From Collinsella sp. AF23-2 (lineage in GTDB: Bacteria > Actinomycetota > Coriobacteriia > Coriobacteriales > Coriobacteriaceae), in NCBI RefSeq assembly GCF_003459245.1, contig NZ_QRVG01000009.1:15507-79506 (forward strand): 64,000 nt of DNA, in the 5' to 3' direction. The notes beneath the pieces are model-generated. The model was not told the origin of the DNA. It did not search any database and was given only the letters and a program-made list of their open reading frames with translations. Below, in pieces: positions 8,701 to 17,951 of the stretch. A program made the position numbers and the translations under genes. The stretch's first letter is position 1. Each line of letters starts with the position of its first letter.

Positions 8701-9912
8701 CTAATTGCCGAGCATTCGCTTGAGCTTTCGTCTCAAACGAATAAAAAATGTATCCGTGAAGCTCCACCTCGAAGAAAGCTCCTTGATACTCGCCCCTTTG
8801 GCAAGAGCACGCATAAATTTGCATCTTTGAGGATGAGGAGCCACTGAAGCGGCAAGCGCAGGATTCCCGCCAATCACCTCGTCATAGCTAGAAGGCCCTA
8901 TTTCAAGCTTAGGCGATACCCTGTCGAACCATTTCTTGCCTTTATCGGTATTGCACAGAACGGCAGAGACCCCAATAGAGGAATCAACTTCGGGATGAAT
9001 GGAGGGGAATCCCCAAAAATCACCAAGAGTTAAATCTGACCCGCAAGAGCGCTTTGCCGGACAATCAAAACATGAAGAACGTAATGACGCGTTATCCAAA
9101 AATGCTCTCATATACCAATCGTCGCCATAACGTCCGCCGGTGACGCGGCAATCGTCTTTCTCCGTCCTTGCGTAGTAAAGGACGGAGTAAGACGACCATC
9201 CGGTCGTCTTACTCCGGAAATTGACATCATCAATTTCAGAGTTTTGGGCAGAAGACTGGAATTCAATCCATTTTCTCCAGAGCAGAGGCGATGGGGCGCC
9301 GTGGCAGATAACGTCAGCAGAAATAAAGAAAGCGGAATCTGCTAGCTTGCCCAGATAGTTCCTCATGCCGGAAACCTGACAAGCAGTGCCCGTAAAGAAA
9401 ACTAAGCGTTTCGCCAGAAGATATTCCTTGACCTCTCGATAAAGAGAAGCAGGAATCTCGCTTTGAACATATTTTGATCGTTGGAGTCTTTTAAGATCCT
9501 CTAAATCAGTAGCACACTCATGTCGAACCGTATGGCAGTGCTCCTGGAAAGAAGCCCCAACGACAACGCCATCGGACTTAATAGCAGCATCGGCAAGCAC
9601 ACCAAAGAGCCCTCCAGACGATGATTGCTGGAGAACATCACTTGAAAGAGACTTGGCCCAAGACACTTCAACAGGCTCGACAACGGGATTGCGACTTAAT
9701 ACGGGGCAAGTCGAGTCACAAGCACCACACCCGATACATAGGTCGGAATTGAAGCTGGGCCTTAAGAAGCCCACCTCGTCCGGCGTCATCGAAAGACATC
9801 CCTTCGAGCATTTGGCAGAACAGGCGCCGCATCCACAGCAGGAATCACCCAGAGAGATGATTTCTGGTGCCCTATCAGCCCTTCCCGACTGTTCTTGCTG
9901 AGTCATTCTCAT
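8701..9912 (-). CDS. Coenzyme F420 hydrogenase/dehydrogenase beta-subunit-like protein with two 4Fe-4S motifs
   Basis: A 403-residue protein. An N-terminal bacterial ferredoxin pair (CCGCGACSAKC..GC and CIGCGACDSTCP, within residues 20-70) is followed by a FrhB-type domain with FFTGTACQVSG and a Cys-rich segment CFDCPAKRSCGSDLTLGDFWG. These proteins occur in many exopolysaccharide clusters next to WcaK-type pyruvyl transferases. A redox or ketal-forming role in glycan modification is assumed, but no reaction is established. The start ATG overlaps the stop of the GT2 gene as ATGA, so the two are translationally coupled. Confidence 0.88.
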   Translation of the reverse strand: MRMTQQEQSGRADRAPEIISLGDSCCGCGACSAKCSKGCLSMTPDEVGFLRPSFNSDLCIGCGACDSTCPVLSRNPVVEPVEVSWAKSLSSDVLQQSSSGGLFGVLADAAIKSDGVVVGASFQEHCHTVRHECATDLEDLKRLQRSKYVQSEIPASLYREVKEYLLAKRLVFFTGTACQVSGMRNYLGKLADSAFFISADVICHGAPSPLLWRKWIEFQSSAQNSEIDDVNFRSKTTGWSSYSVLYYARTEKDDCRVTGGRYGDDWYMRAFLDNASLRSSCFDCPAKRSCGSDLTLGDFWGFPSIHPEVDSSIGVSAVLCNTDKGKKWFDRVSPKLEIGPSSYDEVIGGNPALAASVAPHPQRCKFMRALAKGASIKELSSRWSFTDTFFIRLRRKLKRMLGN

Positions 9913-10895
9913 TTCCTCTTCTTTACGGCATGCAATGTTGAATTAAATGCCCTCGAAACAATTCGTGGAGCGTTAAGATACATCGCTCTACGCACCCTAT
10001 CGACACCACTTAGCTGAGAACTGTCACACTCGGTAAACCTAATAGCATTAAATAGTCGATCTTCCTCGTTCGAGCTCATTTGGCCCGAATCGATACCCAT
10101 TCCAAGAATCCTCAAAGCCTCATGAACCTTGAAATGACGAAGATGACTAACGATCTCAGGACTGTTCCCTGGATAACCAATCATCTGATCAATAGCATTG
10201 AGAGAGCTTAGCAAACTATGGTTGAAGCCGCTGGTGGTAGCGCTTCCAGGGCGATCCAAAATATTCCACAACGCAAGGGGCTCATAGTGTAGGCCGCGAC
10301 ATACCTTAAGATAGTTAAATACAAAAAGACCATCCTCGGTATGGGCAATCCGCTCATCAAACCTTAAGCCGTTCCGTTCAATTAACTCACGAGAAAAAAG
10401 CTTATAGCAGGAACTGCCGATATGTATCGAATTGTAAACTCCAAAGCGGAGAATAGCGGCATCGGAGGATAGATCCTCAATGGACATGTCGACAATCTGA
10501 TTGCCGCAAACCTCCAAGCCGTTAACCGCAGAAACAAAATTTGCATCTGCAGCAATTAGGGCACCCGGTTTAAGGCTTTGCATCCGCATCATCTGCTCGC
10601 ATGCTTCAGGTTCAAGCCAGTCATCAGAGTCGAGAAAGATAACATAGTCACCAGTCGCAAGATTCAGCGCATGGTTGCGTGCGCGAGAGACACCGGAGTT
10701 TTCTTGGCGTGAAAGCACCACCCTTGAATCAACAGAATACGTCTGGAGAACACTCCATGTGCCATCAGACGACCCGTCGTCGACAACGACAACCTCAATG
10801 TCCTCATACGTCTGGGAGAGAGCAGAAGAGACACCACGCCCGATATAATTCTCAACATTAAATGCGGGAATAATTATCGATACTTTGCCTTTCAT
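9909..10895 (-). CDS. Glycosyltransferase family 2
   Basis: About 328 residues, GT-A fold. It begins VSIIIPAFNVENYIGRGV, followed by VVDDGSSDGT and the metal-binding DSDD in the VIFLDSDDW motif. It transfers a sugar from a nucleotide donor onto the lipid-linked repeat unit at the cytoplasmic membrane face; donor and acceptor are unknown. The start is uncertain. ATG 10895 gives the usual family N-terminus, but a TTG at 10904 directly follows the upstream stop and has GGGG close by. The gene overlaps the next one by 4 bases and belongs to the AT-rich distal half of the operon. Confidence 0.92.
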   Translation of the reverse strand: MKGKVSIIIPAFNVENYIGRGVSSALSQTYEDIEVVVVDDGSSDGTWSVLQTYSVDSRVVLSRQENSGVSRARNHALNLATGDYVIFLDSDDWLEPEACEQMMRMQSLKPGALIAADANFVSAVNGLEVCGNQIVDMSIEDLSSDAAILRFGVYNSIHIGSSCYKLFSRELIERNGLRFDERIAHTEDGLFVFNYLKVCRGLHYEPLALWNILDRPGSATTSGFNHSLLSSLNAIDQMIGYPGNSPEIVSHLRHFKVHEALRILGMGIDSGQMSSNEEDRLFNAIRFTECDSSQLSGVDRVRRAMYLNAPRIVSRAFNSTLHAVKKRK

Positions 10896-10904
10896 AGGCG
10901 GCAA

Positions 10905-12074
10905 CTACCCCAAATCTTTATAACCGAATTTATATTTAAGCCGCTCGTGAGGAGCCAAATTGTTCATGAAACGAAGCCACCGAAGTATTTCCGCCGTTGC
11001 GTCACCAAACCCTGGAATGCCATTCGCCATCTGGGAAAGCCAAATAGAGCCTCCCCTAATATTGGCTTCAATAACAATCGGCGCGCCATCTTCCCCGATG
11101 GTAAAGTCCCAACTGATAAGGCCCATTTGAGGCATCAACGAATGCATGCGCTTCGCTGCATCAATAGCACCGGGAACACCAGCAATCTTATATCCCTGAA
11201 AAACAACCCCCGTGTCAGGATGTTTCTCGAACCGATCATTAAACTCAGTAAGGGCCGATGGTGCAAGCAAACCTTCATTTGAAATGCCAATGAACATGCC
11301 GCCAGCATGCGCATTATCCACCGCACTCTTTCCGCGACCAATCCTCATCAGCAGAGGTAAAGAACGGAGTTCGCCTTGCCAGCGGTATGTCATAATCCTC
11401 AGCGTATTAACGCTCTCAGGATGTAATTTAACCACTGAAGAATGGCATGAGATTACTTCTTGAACTGTAAAATCACTGCCGAGCAATTCGAATAATTCTT
11501 CAGCAGTTGTACCCGTCGCAGCATCGACACCGGAAGCAAAGCAATAAGACCCGCAGCCTTCGCCTGAACAAGTCCCTACTGTCGGTTTTGCAAAGCAAGC
11601 ACCACAGTTGCCAATTAAATTAAGTGCTGTCTCTCTGGAAATCTCTTTGAAGTCGAAATTGCGAAGAACCCCAGACGTGCTTGTAACGATTGGACGTGGA
11701 GTTCTAACCCCAGCTCTTTCGGCAAACAATGGAAGAAGATTCTTATCCTCAAATACGGTGGCATACGCCACCGGCATATTCATATATCGTTCGAACTCAG
11801 GAATAAACAGGAGTTCCGGAAAAAACCTGACATCGAACTTGCCAGAAATTGCAAGATTATGCCGATGCCATGTGTAAGGGATTTTTCTACCATAGTTCTC
11901 AACATAAAACTTGTCGATGGCACGCATTTGCTCGGAAGAGAGCTCGACATCGCTGAGAATAGATTTTCTTTTGGGATCTTTAAACTTCGCAATTTCTGCC
12001 TGTCGAGCGCGATGAATCTTAACGTTCTCCAAGACATCATATAAGCCATCTTTAACATCTGATTTGAGAGACAT
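10905..12074 (-). CDS. Sugar-transfer-associated ATP-grasp protein
   Basis: A 389-residue protein from ATG 12074, chosen because GGAG lies 6 bases upstream; the 55-codon upstream extension has no such support. The sequence fits the ATP-grasp domain found in polysaccharide loci, with a Gly-rich TVGTCSGEGCGS loop, a mid-region NTLRIMTYRW and a late SWDFTIGEDGAPIVIEAN (metal/ATP-binding Asp and Glu). ATP-grasp enzymes form amide or ester bonds through an acyl-phosphate, so it may attach an amino acid or organic acid to a sugar. That is family-level inference; no substrate can be seen. Confidence 0.82.
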   Translation of the reverse strand: MSLKSDVKDGLYDVLENVKIHRARQAEIAKFKDPKRKSILSDVELSSEQMRAIDKFYVENYGRKIPYTWHRHNLAISGKFDVRFFPELLFIPEFERYMNMPVAYATVFEDKNLLPLFAERAGVRTPRPIVTSTSGVLRNFDFKEISRETALNLIGNCGACFAKPTVGTCSGEGCGSYCFASGVDAATGTTAEELFELLGSDFTVQEVISCHSSVVKLHPESVNTLRIMTYRWQGELRSLPLLMRIGRGKSAVDNAHAGGMFIGISNEGLLAPSALTEFNDRFEKHPDTGVVFQGYKIAGVPGAIDAAKRMHSLMPQMGLISWDFTIGEDGAPIVIEANIRGGSIWLSQMANGIPGFGDATAEILRWLRFMNNLAPHERLKYKFGYKDLG

Positions 12075-12103
12075 GTGTTCTCCGATAACTGAAGGGGACG
12101 AAT

Positions 12104-13180
12104 TTAACGTGACAAAGCGTCTAATAAGTATGAATTGGAATATGCCCTGCGAATATCTATAGCACGGTCGATTCCAGAATAGTCGCAGTTGAGCGCGCGT
12201 GTCGCATCCGAGATACCCCAACGTTCCTCGAGGCCACACAACTGCAGCAAGGTGTTAATACGACTGTTCATGTTGGAGCCGTTCGCATGTTTTCGATCAA
12301 AAACGACAAAGGGACGCTTAAACAAAATCGAAAAAACCGATGCATGAAAACTATCGGTTAAGACGCAGTCGGCCTTATCGATATAAGAAAGGAAATCCGA
12401 AGGATCGCCGCCAAAATAGCGGCACTTAGGATTCATGTAGTCAACAATTTCATACCCGAGTGACTTCAACTCCGCCGTCAATTTAACCTGAGCATCAGAC
12501 TGCTCGCCAAGATTAAATTGAAATACGTACTTCTGCTTGCAAGCCACGGGCTTTTCTATCTTACGCCATTGATTTGCAGTCAAAAGCATGGTCGGATCTA
12601 GGGTAACCGGCACTTTTCGACCAGTCAGTTCCTCTACAATGCGAGCTCCGGCATCTTCTCGCACACTAATATCCGAATAACATTCAAGAGCTTCCTTAAA
12701 GGAAGACGCCCAATTCTCGGGAAGAGATGCCAGGCCAAAACTGGCTGAGTATGCTACTCGTTTATTAGCGTCGGCAAATTGAAGAAGATAATCATTGGCG
12801 CATCTGCACTCCAGCGAATCGCCCCACCAAAGGGGATTCCAGACCTGGTCACTTCCGACAACAAAATAGTCGTACTCATCATTCAATTGAGACGAAATAC
12901 CACTGCCGTTCGTTGAAATAAATCTTGTAGGAATTAGAGAATCTGTAAACTTAGAAAAAGCGGCATCGCGACCACGCTCTTTTTTAGTCCTGAACCTTAT
13001 CGCACCGTTCTCCTTTTCAAAATACTTGTGAAAAATGGACTTAAGTGCAGATGTTTTTTCAAGAGTAACGAGCGTATCTACATCATGCCCCATTTGGCTC
13101 AAAACGGTATGAAGCGCATAATTCTGAAGTCTATTGCCGTAATTAAAATTACCAAATAATGTAACGATACCAATTCTCAT
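12104..13180 (-). CDS. Polysaccharide pyruvyl transferase family protein (WcaK/CsaB-like)
   Basis: About 358 residues. MRIGIVTLFGNFNYGNRLQN at the start, YFVVGSDQVWNP near residue 100 and VLTDSFHASVFSIL near residue 250 are typical of the family. Its members ketalise sugars with pyruvate from phosphoenolpyruvate, adding a negative charge. ATG 13180 follows AAGGTG at a good distance and is preferred to GTG 13192. It sits between two ATP-grasp genes, which suggests a block of glycan-decorating enzymes. Exact function is unproven, since the family also contains glycosyltransferase-like members. Confidence 0.88.
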   Translation of the reverse strand: MRIGIVTLFGNFNYGNRLQNYALHTVLSQMGHDVDTLVTLEKTSALKSIFHKYFEKENGAIRFRTKKERGRDAAFSKFTDSLIPTRFISTNGSGISSQLNDEYDYFVVGSDQVWNPLWWGDSLECRCANDYLLQFADANKRVAYSASFGLASLPENWASSFKEALECYSDISVREDAGARIVEELTGRKVPVTLDPTMLLTANQWRKIEKPVACKQKYVFQFNLGEQSDAQVKLTAELKSLGYEIVDYMNPKCRYFGGDPSDFLSYIDKADCVLTDSFHASVFSILFKRPFVVFDRKHANGSNMNSRINTLLQLCGLEERWGISDATRALNCDYSGIDRAIDIRRAYSNSYLLDALSR

Positions 13181-13213
13181 ATTAATAATCACCTTATCGT
13201 GCTTCTAAACGAA

Positions 13214-14134
13214 TTATTGATCCCCATAGGCAAGCGACAAATCAATGAGCGATCCGAGCCATAAATCGTTTTTCTCGTCAATGGGATCAAGTCCGGCCCC
13301 ATTAAACAGCGTTAACTCTCCGAAAACTAAGCGATCGCCCAGAACATACCAATCACAACGTACTTGAGGAATTCCCCTAGTGAGAACACTGCTCAACTCG
13401 AGCATTTTCTCAAGCTTTTCAGGACGCTCGACCTCAACAGGAGAAACTGGGATGCCAGCCCAATCGATGGTGACTGGATTCCAATCCTGATCGTAATAGT
13501 TGCAAGTATGTTCACCAAACCTGCCCCTATGCACCTCAATTAGGCGAGGATTTCCGTTAAAGCACGTAACTTTATAGTCAACTAGGCCAGTATCGAAGCC
13601 TTCATCCTCGAGATACTCCTCCGCCATGACCATGGGGGTAACATCCTTATAGGGCCACTCCCTTGTCCACCAAAAATAATTACTATTGAGGTGTCTACGA
13701 AGAACCCTCTTGGCCGCATCAAAATCAAACGAGGACTTGTCGCGGCAGATAGCAACTCCGCCGCTGTCATGATTCGTCTTAAGCACGAACTGATTGGGAA
13801 GATTCTCGAGGCTTATGCTCTCGACACGGTCCCAAGAGTCATAAGTCTCAGAAACGTATTGAGCGCCAATTTTGTCAGCGACCCACTGCTTAACAGCCAG
13901 CTTGTCAACAAGGATATTGTAGAGGGGGTTACGATCATGAAGCTTTAGCCAGTTCAGCTTCTCGTTAAAGCCTTTTGGATTATCAAGATTGATATTCTTT
14001 CCAATCAGCGCCCTATACATTATTTTTAAGTGAATTTCATCAGGCAAGCAGCGAGTCCATCCCCATTTTGAGATTAATGAGTAAGCTCTCAAAGGATGCT
14101 TCATATACTGAACTGCTTTACTACTTTTTCCCAT
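13214..14134 (-). CDS. TupA-like ATP-grasp protein
   Basis: A 306-residue protein matching the TupA-like ATP-grasp family of surface-polysaccharide loci: NPKGFNEKLNWLKLHDRNPLY, then DKLAVKQWV..KIG.QY, LPNQFVLKTNHDSGG and the late ..GELTLFNGAG. TupA of Bacillus takes part in teichuronopeptide synthesis, joining amino acids to a uronic-acid polymer. This fits the uronic-acid genes at the head of this operon, but the transfer of function is inference. ATG 14134 was taken as the start. It is AT-rich like its neighbours. Confidence 0.85.
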   Translation of the reverse strand: MGKSSKAVQYMKHPLRAYSLISKWGWTRCLPDEIHLKIMYRALIGKNINLDNPKGFNEKLNWLKLHDRNPLYNILVDKLAVKQWVADKIGAQYVSETYDSWDRVESISLENLPNQFVLKTNHDSGGVAICRDKSSFDFDAAKRVLRRHLNSNYFWWTREWPYKDVTPMVMAEEYLEDEGFDTGLVDYKVTCFNGNPRLIEVHRGRFGEHTCNYYDQDWNPVTIDWAGIPVSPVEVERPEKLEKMLELSSVLTRGIPQVRCDWYVLGDRLVFGELTLFNGAGLDPIDEKNDLWLGSLIDLSLAYGDQ

Positions 14135-14152
14135 TAATTATCTCCGTTGCTC

Positions 14153-15418
14153 TTACGCAGCATTTTGGCGGGAAATTGAATTCCACCGGAGGCTGCAAGT
14201 TATCGCGATAGCAAAGAAATACGTAATCAGGTTTGGAATCGTTGTGAATAGAGCTCCGCTCGTGAACGCATAGCTTAAAAAGAAAACCTGAATGCAAAGT
14301 GAAAGGCGTAGAAAAGCTTTTTGTTGCCCCTCCACAACCCTCGAAATAGTCGTGAAGGTCAATACAAAACTTGTTAGACAGCTAGCAAGAACCAAGGCAG
14401 TTCCAAAAAACCCGGTTTCATATAAAAGATTAAGGAGCTCATTGTGCGCCATATATGTAATAGTAAAACCGTCAGGCCAACGATAGCAGTAGCTAGTCCA
14501 GCCATGGCCAAATAAGGGTGCCTGGGAAAGGCCATTAAGGGCGTAATTCCAAAGAAATGTCCTATTGTTAACGTTGTCCTCGAAGCTGGTACCACTGGAA
14601 AAGGTTGAATTCAATCTTTCGATTGTCGCCTCAACGCCAGGAACAAGAGGCGCAAGGATAGCCACGGCAAGCAGCACCAATACCGTGGCTCCAATAGCCT
14701 TAAGATATTTATGGCTATTGCCAGAAAGCAAGTAAACCAAACCAATAGCAAAAATCCCGCACAACAAATGAGCCCTTTTTGTAGTCAAAACAAGAGCAAT
14801 AAAGAAAATTAACGCAAGAATGCCGTAGAACCGTTTAGTTGAACTTGACTCGCTGCCATAAAAGGACATAGAGGAAGCGAGTATTAAGCCTATCGTGCAG
14901 AAAGTTCCATTATGACTATAGTGTGACGCTAAACCCGATCGATAGTCCATTGCCATTGGCACATTTGAATAGAACGTCGGTTTTATAAAACCAGTATAGA
15001 GCTGAGGCGCTACATAGCAGGCAATAGTTGCCAATGCAAAAATGAGTAAAACCCCAATAAAAACTTTAACGGCAGGGAGAATCCAATTAGGGTTTTCAGC
15101 TGCAAAATAACTAATAACAACTACGGAGACAAGGGCAATAGTTGCAGAAAGGTCGTAACCACCGCCCAGTACAAATCCGATAGCAGCCATAACAGCAACC
15201 GCGCCCCATGGCAATAGTGGCACGATTGCCCTCAGATCAAAGGACACAATCCTGCCACTTCGAACGGCAAGGGCAATCATCAGCATGATACTCAAAGCAA
15301 AAATAACAAAACTAATTCTATAAGTTATCAGAGAAGAGCAATAGGCAAATAAGCAGACGAAAAGAGCTATAACGCCAAACGCAAATTCACCTTTGCCCCG
15401 CATCTTCGGGCAATGCAA
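14153..15418 (-). CDS. O-antigen ligase / polymerase-like membrane protein (Wzy)
   Basis: A membrane protein of about 421 residues with some 10-12 hydrophobic segments and a large loop (about residues 240-330) ending in FGHGWTSYCYRWPDG...AHNELLNLLYETG. That is the usual Wzy/WaaL loop pattern with its HNE motif. It should polymerise flipped repeat units outside the membrane. The start is TTG 15418: a perfect AGGAGG stands 9 bases upstream, whereas ATG 15403 has no ribosome-binding site. As the only polymerase candidate in the operon it is probably essential for chain growth. Confidence 0.85.
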   Translation of the reverse strand: MHCPKMRGKGEFAFGVIALFVCLFAYCSSLITYRISFVIFALSIMLMIALAVRSGRIVSFDLRAIVPLLPWGAVAVMAAIGFVLGGGYDLSATIALVSVVVISYFAAENPNWILPAVKVFIGVLLIFALATIACYVAPQLYTGFIKPTFYSNVPMAMDYRSGLASHYSHNGTFCTIGLILASSMSFYGSESSSTKRFYGILALIFFIALVLTTKRAHLLCGIFAIGLVYLLSGNSHKYLKAIGATVLVLLAVAILAPLVPGVEATIERLNSTFSSGTSFEDNVNNRTFLWNYALNGLSQAPLFGHGWTSYCYRWPDGFTITYMAHNELLNLLYETGFFGTALVLASCLTSFVLTFTTISRVVEGQQKAFLRLSLCIQVFFLSYAFTSGALFTTIPNLITYFFAIAITCSLRWNSISRQNAA

Positions 15419-15537
15419 GCTTAGATACCTCCTCTTGCGAGTAGAAAAAAGATGACTTGTCTTCCGAGCAAAATAACTAAGAAAACTTGCTATCTGCGCG
15501 CAAAATAGTAAGGCCAGAGGCCGACAACGCTATACCC

Positions 15538-16683
15538 CTACATTGCCTCATGCGTTTCATACACGTGAGCGTCCGCCTTCGACGCCTCGGACAAACCATC
15601 GTTGATCTTGGCGCACAGGTCGCAAGTCGAGCAGGCGTCGAGCTGCTCCTTGGTCACGCGGCCCTCCTCGTAGTCGCGCACGACCTTAAGCTCATGCATG
15701 TCATAGGGCCTCTTGGTGAACAGCGCCTTCACCTTGTGCTTGAGTACCCACCAGCCGGGCTTCCAGATGTACTTGTGCATGGCCGGGCTCACCGAGCCGA
15801 TCATCCAGCAGTTGCGGTCGCAGTGGCGGACCTTCGTGCGAACCTTCTCAGCTTGGTCGGAGTTCCAGAGCTCGTCCCAGGACTCCTCGTTGAGGTTGCC
15901 CATAACCTCCTTGTCCTTGGTGCCGTTGCAGGGCATGACGTCGCCGTAGGGGTCGATGAAGAAGGTGTCGAACGCCATGTCGCACGGCAGCAGGCGAGGC
16001 TGGCCGTAGACGTAGTTGATGAGGCCGTGGTTGAAGTAGGCGCGGAACCACTTCTTGGGGCTGTTGGACCTGAGCAGCTCGTTGACCAGGTCCTCGAAGT
16101 TCTTGGCCACCATGGGTCGGTCGTGGATGATGTTCTTGGCCTCGACGAAGTAGAAGCTGTTGTGAAGCGACGCCGTGGCGAACTCCATGCCCAGCTCGTC
16201 GGAGATCTTGTAGAGCGGCACCAGGTCGGGCGCGTTGAGGTCCTGCACCGTCATGCCGAAGCCCACGTCGGGGTGCTTGAGCTCGACGAGCTTCTTGAGA
16301 GTGGCGTAGCCGCGGTTGTATCCGTTCTCCAGGCCGCGGATCTTGTCGTTGGTCTGCTGCAGGCCCTCGATGGAGATGCGGATACCGACGTTGGGGAACT
16401 CCTCGCACAGGTCGATGATGCGGTCGGTGAAGAAGCCGTTGGTGGAGATGACGATGCGGTCGGACTTCTTGTAGAGCTCGCGCACGATGTCCTTGAGGTC
16501 CTGGCGGATGAAGGGCTCGCCGCCGGTGATGTTGGTGAAGTACATCTTGGGGAGCTTCTTGATGGTCTCGATGGAGAGCTCCTCCTCCGGGCGGCTCGGA
16601 GCCTTGTAGCGGTTGCACATGGTGCAGCGCGCGTTGCAGCGGTAGGTTACGATGACGGTACCGTTGAGTTTCTTTTCAGCCAT
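15538..16683 (-). CDS. Radical SAM/SPASM domain protein of the EPS cluster
   Basis: A 381-residue protein with the radical SAM cluster motif CNARCTMC at about 16-23, the GGEP motif (ITGGEPFIRQD), and a Cys-rich C-terminus (CDMAFD, MPCNG, CDRNC, CSTCDLC) of the SPASM type that would hold auxiliary Fe-S clusters. It should cleave S-adenosylmethionine to make a radical and modify a peptide, sugar or lipid intermediate. It lies between the GT4 genes and the polymerase, so a glycan or carrier-linked substrate is plausible but unproven. The gene is strikingly GC-rich compared with the downstream genes. Its GC bias also creates a 401-codon antisense frame, which I regard as a shadow. Confidence 0.88.
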   Translation of the reverse strand: MAEKKLNGTVIVTYRCNARCTMCNRYKAPSRPEEELSIETIKKLPKMYFTNITGGEPFIRQDLKDIVRELYKKSDRIVISTNGFFTDRIIDLCEEFPNVGIRISIEGLQQTNDKIRGLENGYNRGYATLKKLVELKHPDVGFGMTVQDLNAPDLVPLYKISDELGMEFATASLHNSFYFVEAKNIIHDRPMVAKNFEDLVNELLRSNSPKKWFRAYFNHGLINYVYGQPRLLPCDMAFDTFFIDPYGDVMPCNGTKDKEVMGNLNEESWDELWNSDQAEKVRTKVRHCDRNCWMIGSVSPAMHKYIWKPGWWVLKHKVKALFTKRPYDMHELKVVRDYEEGRVTKEQLDACSTCDLCAKINDGLSEASKADAHVYETHEAM

Positions 16684-16688
16684 GTGGA

Positions 16689-17951
16689 TTAGTCCTCTTT
16701 CTTAGCGCAGGCAGGATCAAGAATCGCTTCAAGCTTTTCGAGATGGTTCTGCGGTGTATATTTCGTAAGCACTTTATTGCGGCCATTCATACCCTGGCGT
16801 CTGGCTTCATCCGGATTCTCCAGGTAAAAGGCGATGGTTTTCGAAAGCGCATCAACGTCGCCCAGGGGAAGCACGGACCCCGTCTCCCCGTTCTCCACCA
16901 ACTCCGGCATGCAGCCGATATCGAAAACGACAACCGGCTTGCCATGTGCGTAGGCCTCGAGCACCGTATTGGGCATGTTCTCAAACCAAGTCGAAGGGCA
17001 GAGAACGCATGCGGCGCCATCGATAAGGCGTTCCTTCTCTTCACCCTTGACGAAACCCACGAAATCCACGCGGTCCGATATACCGGCCTCTTCTACAGCC
17101 GCTTTAATTGACGCAGCGTACTCGTCGTCGGTACGCCCGGTGATCTTAAGCCTTACACCGCTGTTACACATGGCGGCGCCTACGGTTAGATCAACGCCCT
17201 TTTCGGGACTGATCCTACCAAGATAGAGAGCGTACTTTCCCGCGGTAGGACCGTCCTCAAACAGAGAAGGAGCCATAGTAAACGTCGGAACAACATTGAT
17301 TTTCTCTTCCGACACACCGGACTTTTCCAGAAGAGACGCCGTGAATGCAGAGGGACAGACAAATGCATCAACATAATCAAAAAGGCGCTTGCGGCGGTGG
17401 AACTTCATTGACGCGATACGCACTGCAGTTGTGGCCCTCGAGCCGTGGCAGCAGGACATATCGGCGGCTTTGGAGTAATCACCGTTGATACAAGCCGTAC
17501 AGACCTCCCCGTTGCAGAGAAAATCGGAACGGGGGCACATAATATTGAAATCCGAAAGCCTGTGGACAACCCTTACGCCTTCATCGTGACAAGCCTTGAA
17601 GATACTCGGAGAAAGCGCGTTAATCTGTTGCAGGACGTAGACGACGTCCGGCCTCTCGTCCCGGATAAGACGTCGCAGATTCTCATATGCCTCGCGGTTA
17701 TAGAAAGCGCAGGAGAGCAAACGAGCGACGTTCTTCGGAGTCTTCTTAACGTTGTTAAAGTAGGCGTCACCCGACTCGCTCTTCCCATGGGGAAAATAAC
17801 GAGAATATGGCGTATCCTCATTAAGCGGGCTGCGGACCGAAAACGGAATAACAGTATGCCCAGCGTCTTCGAGAAGGCGCTTAACGTTGAACATATAAAT
17901 CTCGGGACCGCCCGAGACATAGTAGCGATAATTCGCCAAGATTATCTTCAT
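16689..17951 (-). CDS. Glycosyltransferase family 4
   Basis: A 420-residue GT-B enzyme. MKIILANYRYYVSGGPEIYM forms the N-terminal acceptor-side Rossmann start. The donor-binding half has LYLGRISPEKGVDLTVGAA and a late LEAYAHGKPVVVFDIGCMPE with the conserved Glu. It adds a hexose-type residue to the lipid-linked intermediate; the sugar is unknown. Several Cys residues cluster around 130-165 (CPRSDFLCNGEVCTACINGD), an unusual Cys-rich insertion that may bind metal and is seen in some GT4 enzymes of EPS loci. The start ATG overlaps the upstream stop by 4 bases. Confidence 0.92.
   Translation of the reverse strand: MKIILANYRYYVSGGPEIYMFNVKRLLEDAGHTVIPFSVRSPLNEDTPYSRYFPHGKSESGDAYFNNVKKTPKNVARLLSCAFYNREAYENLRRLIRDERPDVVYVLQQINALSPSIFKACHDEGVRVVHRLSDFNIMCPRSDFLCNGEVCTACINGDYSKAADMSCCHGSRATTAVRIASMKFHRRKRLFDYVDAFVCPSAFTASLLEKSGVSEEKINVVPTFTMAPSLFEDGPTAGKYALYLGRISPEKGVDLTVGAAMCNSGVRLKITGRTDDEYAASIKAAVEEAGISDRVDFVGFVKGEEKERLIDGAACVLCPSTWFENMPNTVLEAYAHGKPVVVFDIGCMPELVENGETGSVLPLGDVDALSKTIAFYLENPDEARRQGMNGRNKVLTKYTPQNHLEKLEAILDPACAKKED

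Noticed and set aside
15487..16692. 401-codon plus-strand open frame opposite the radical SAM gene
   Set aside because: It is exactly antisense to a gene with clear motifs. GC-rich third positions create long antisense frames, and the product is Val/Leu/His-rich without domains.
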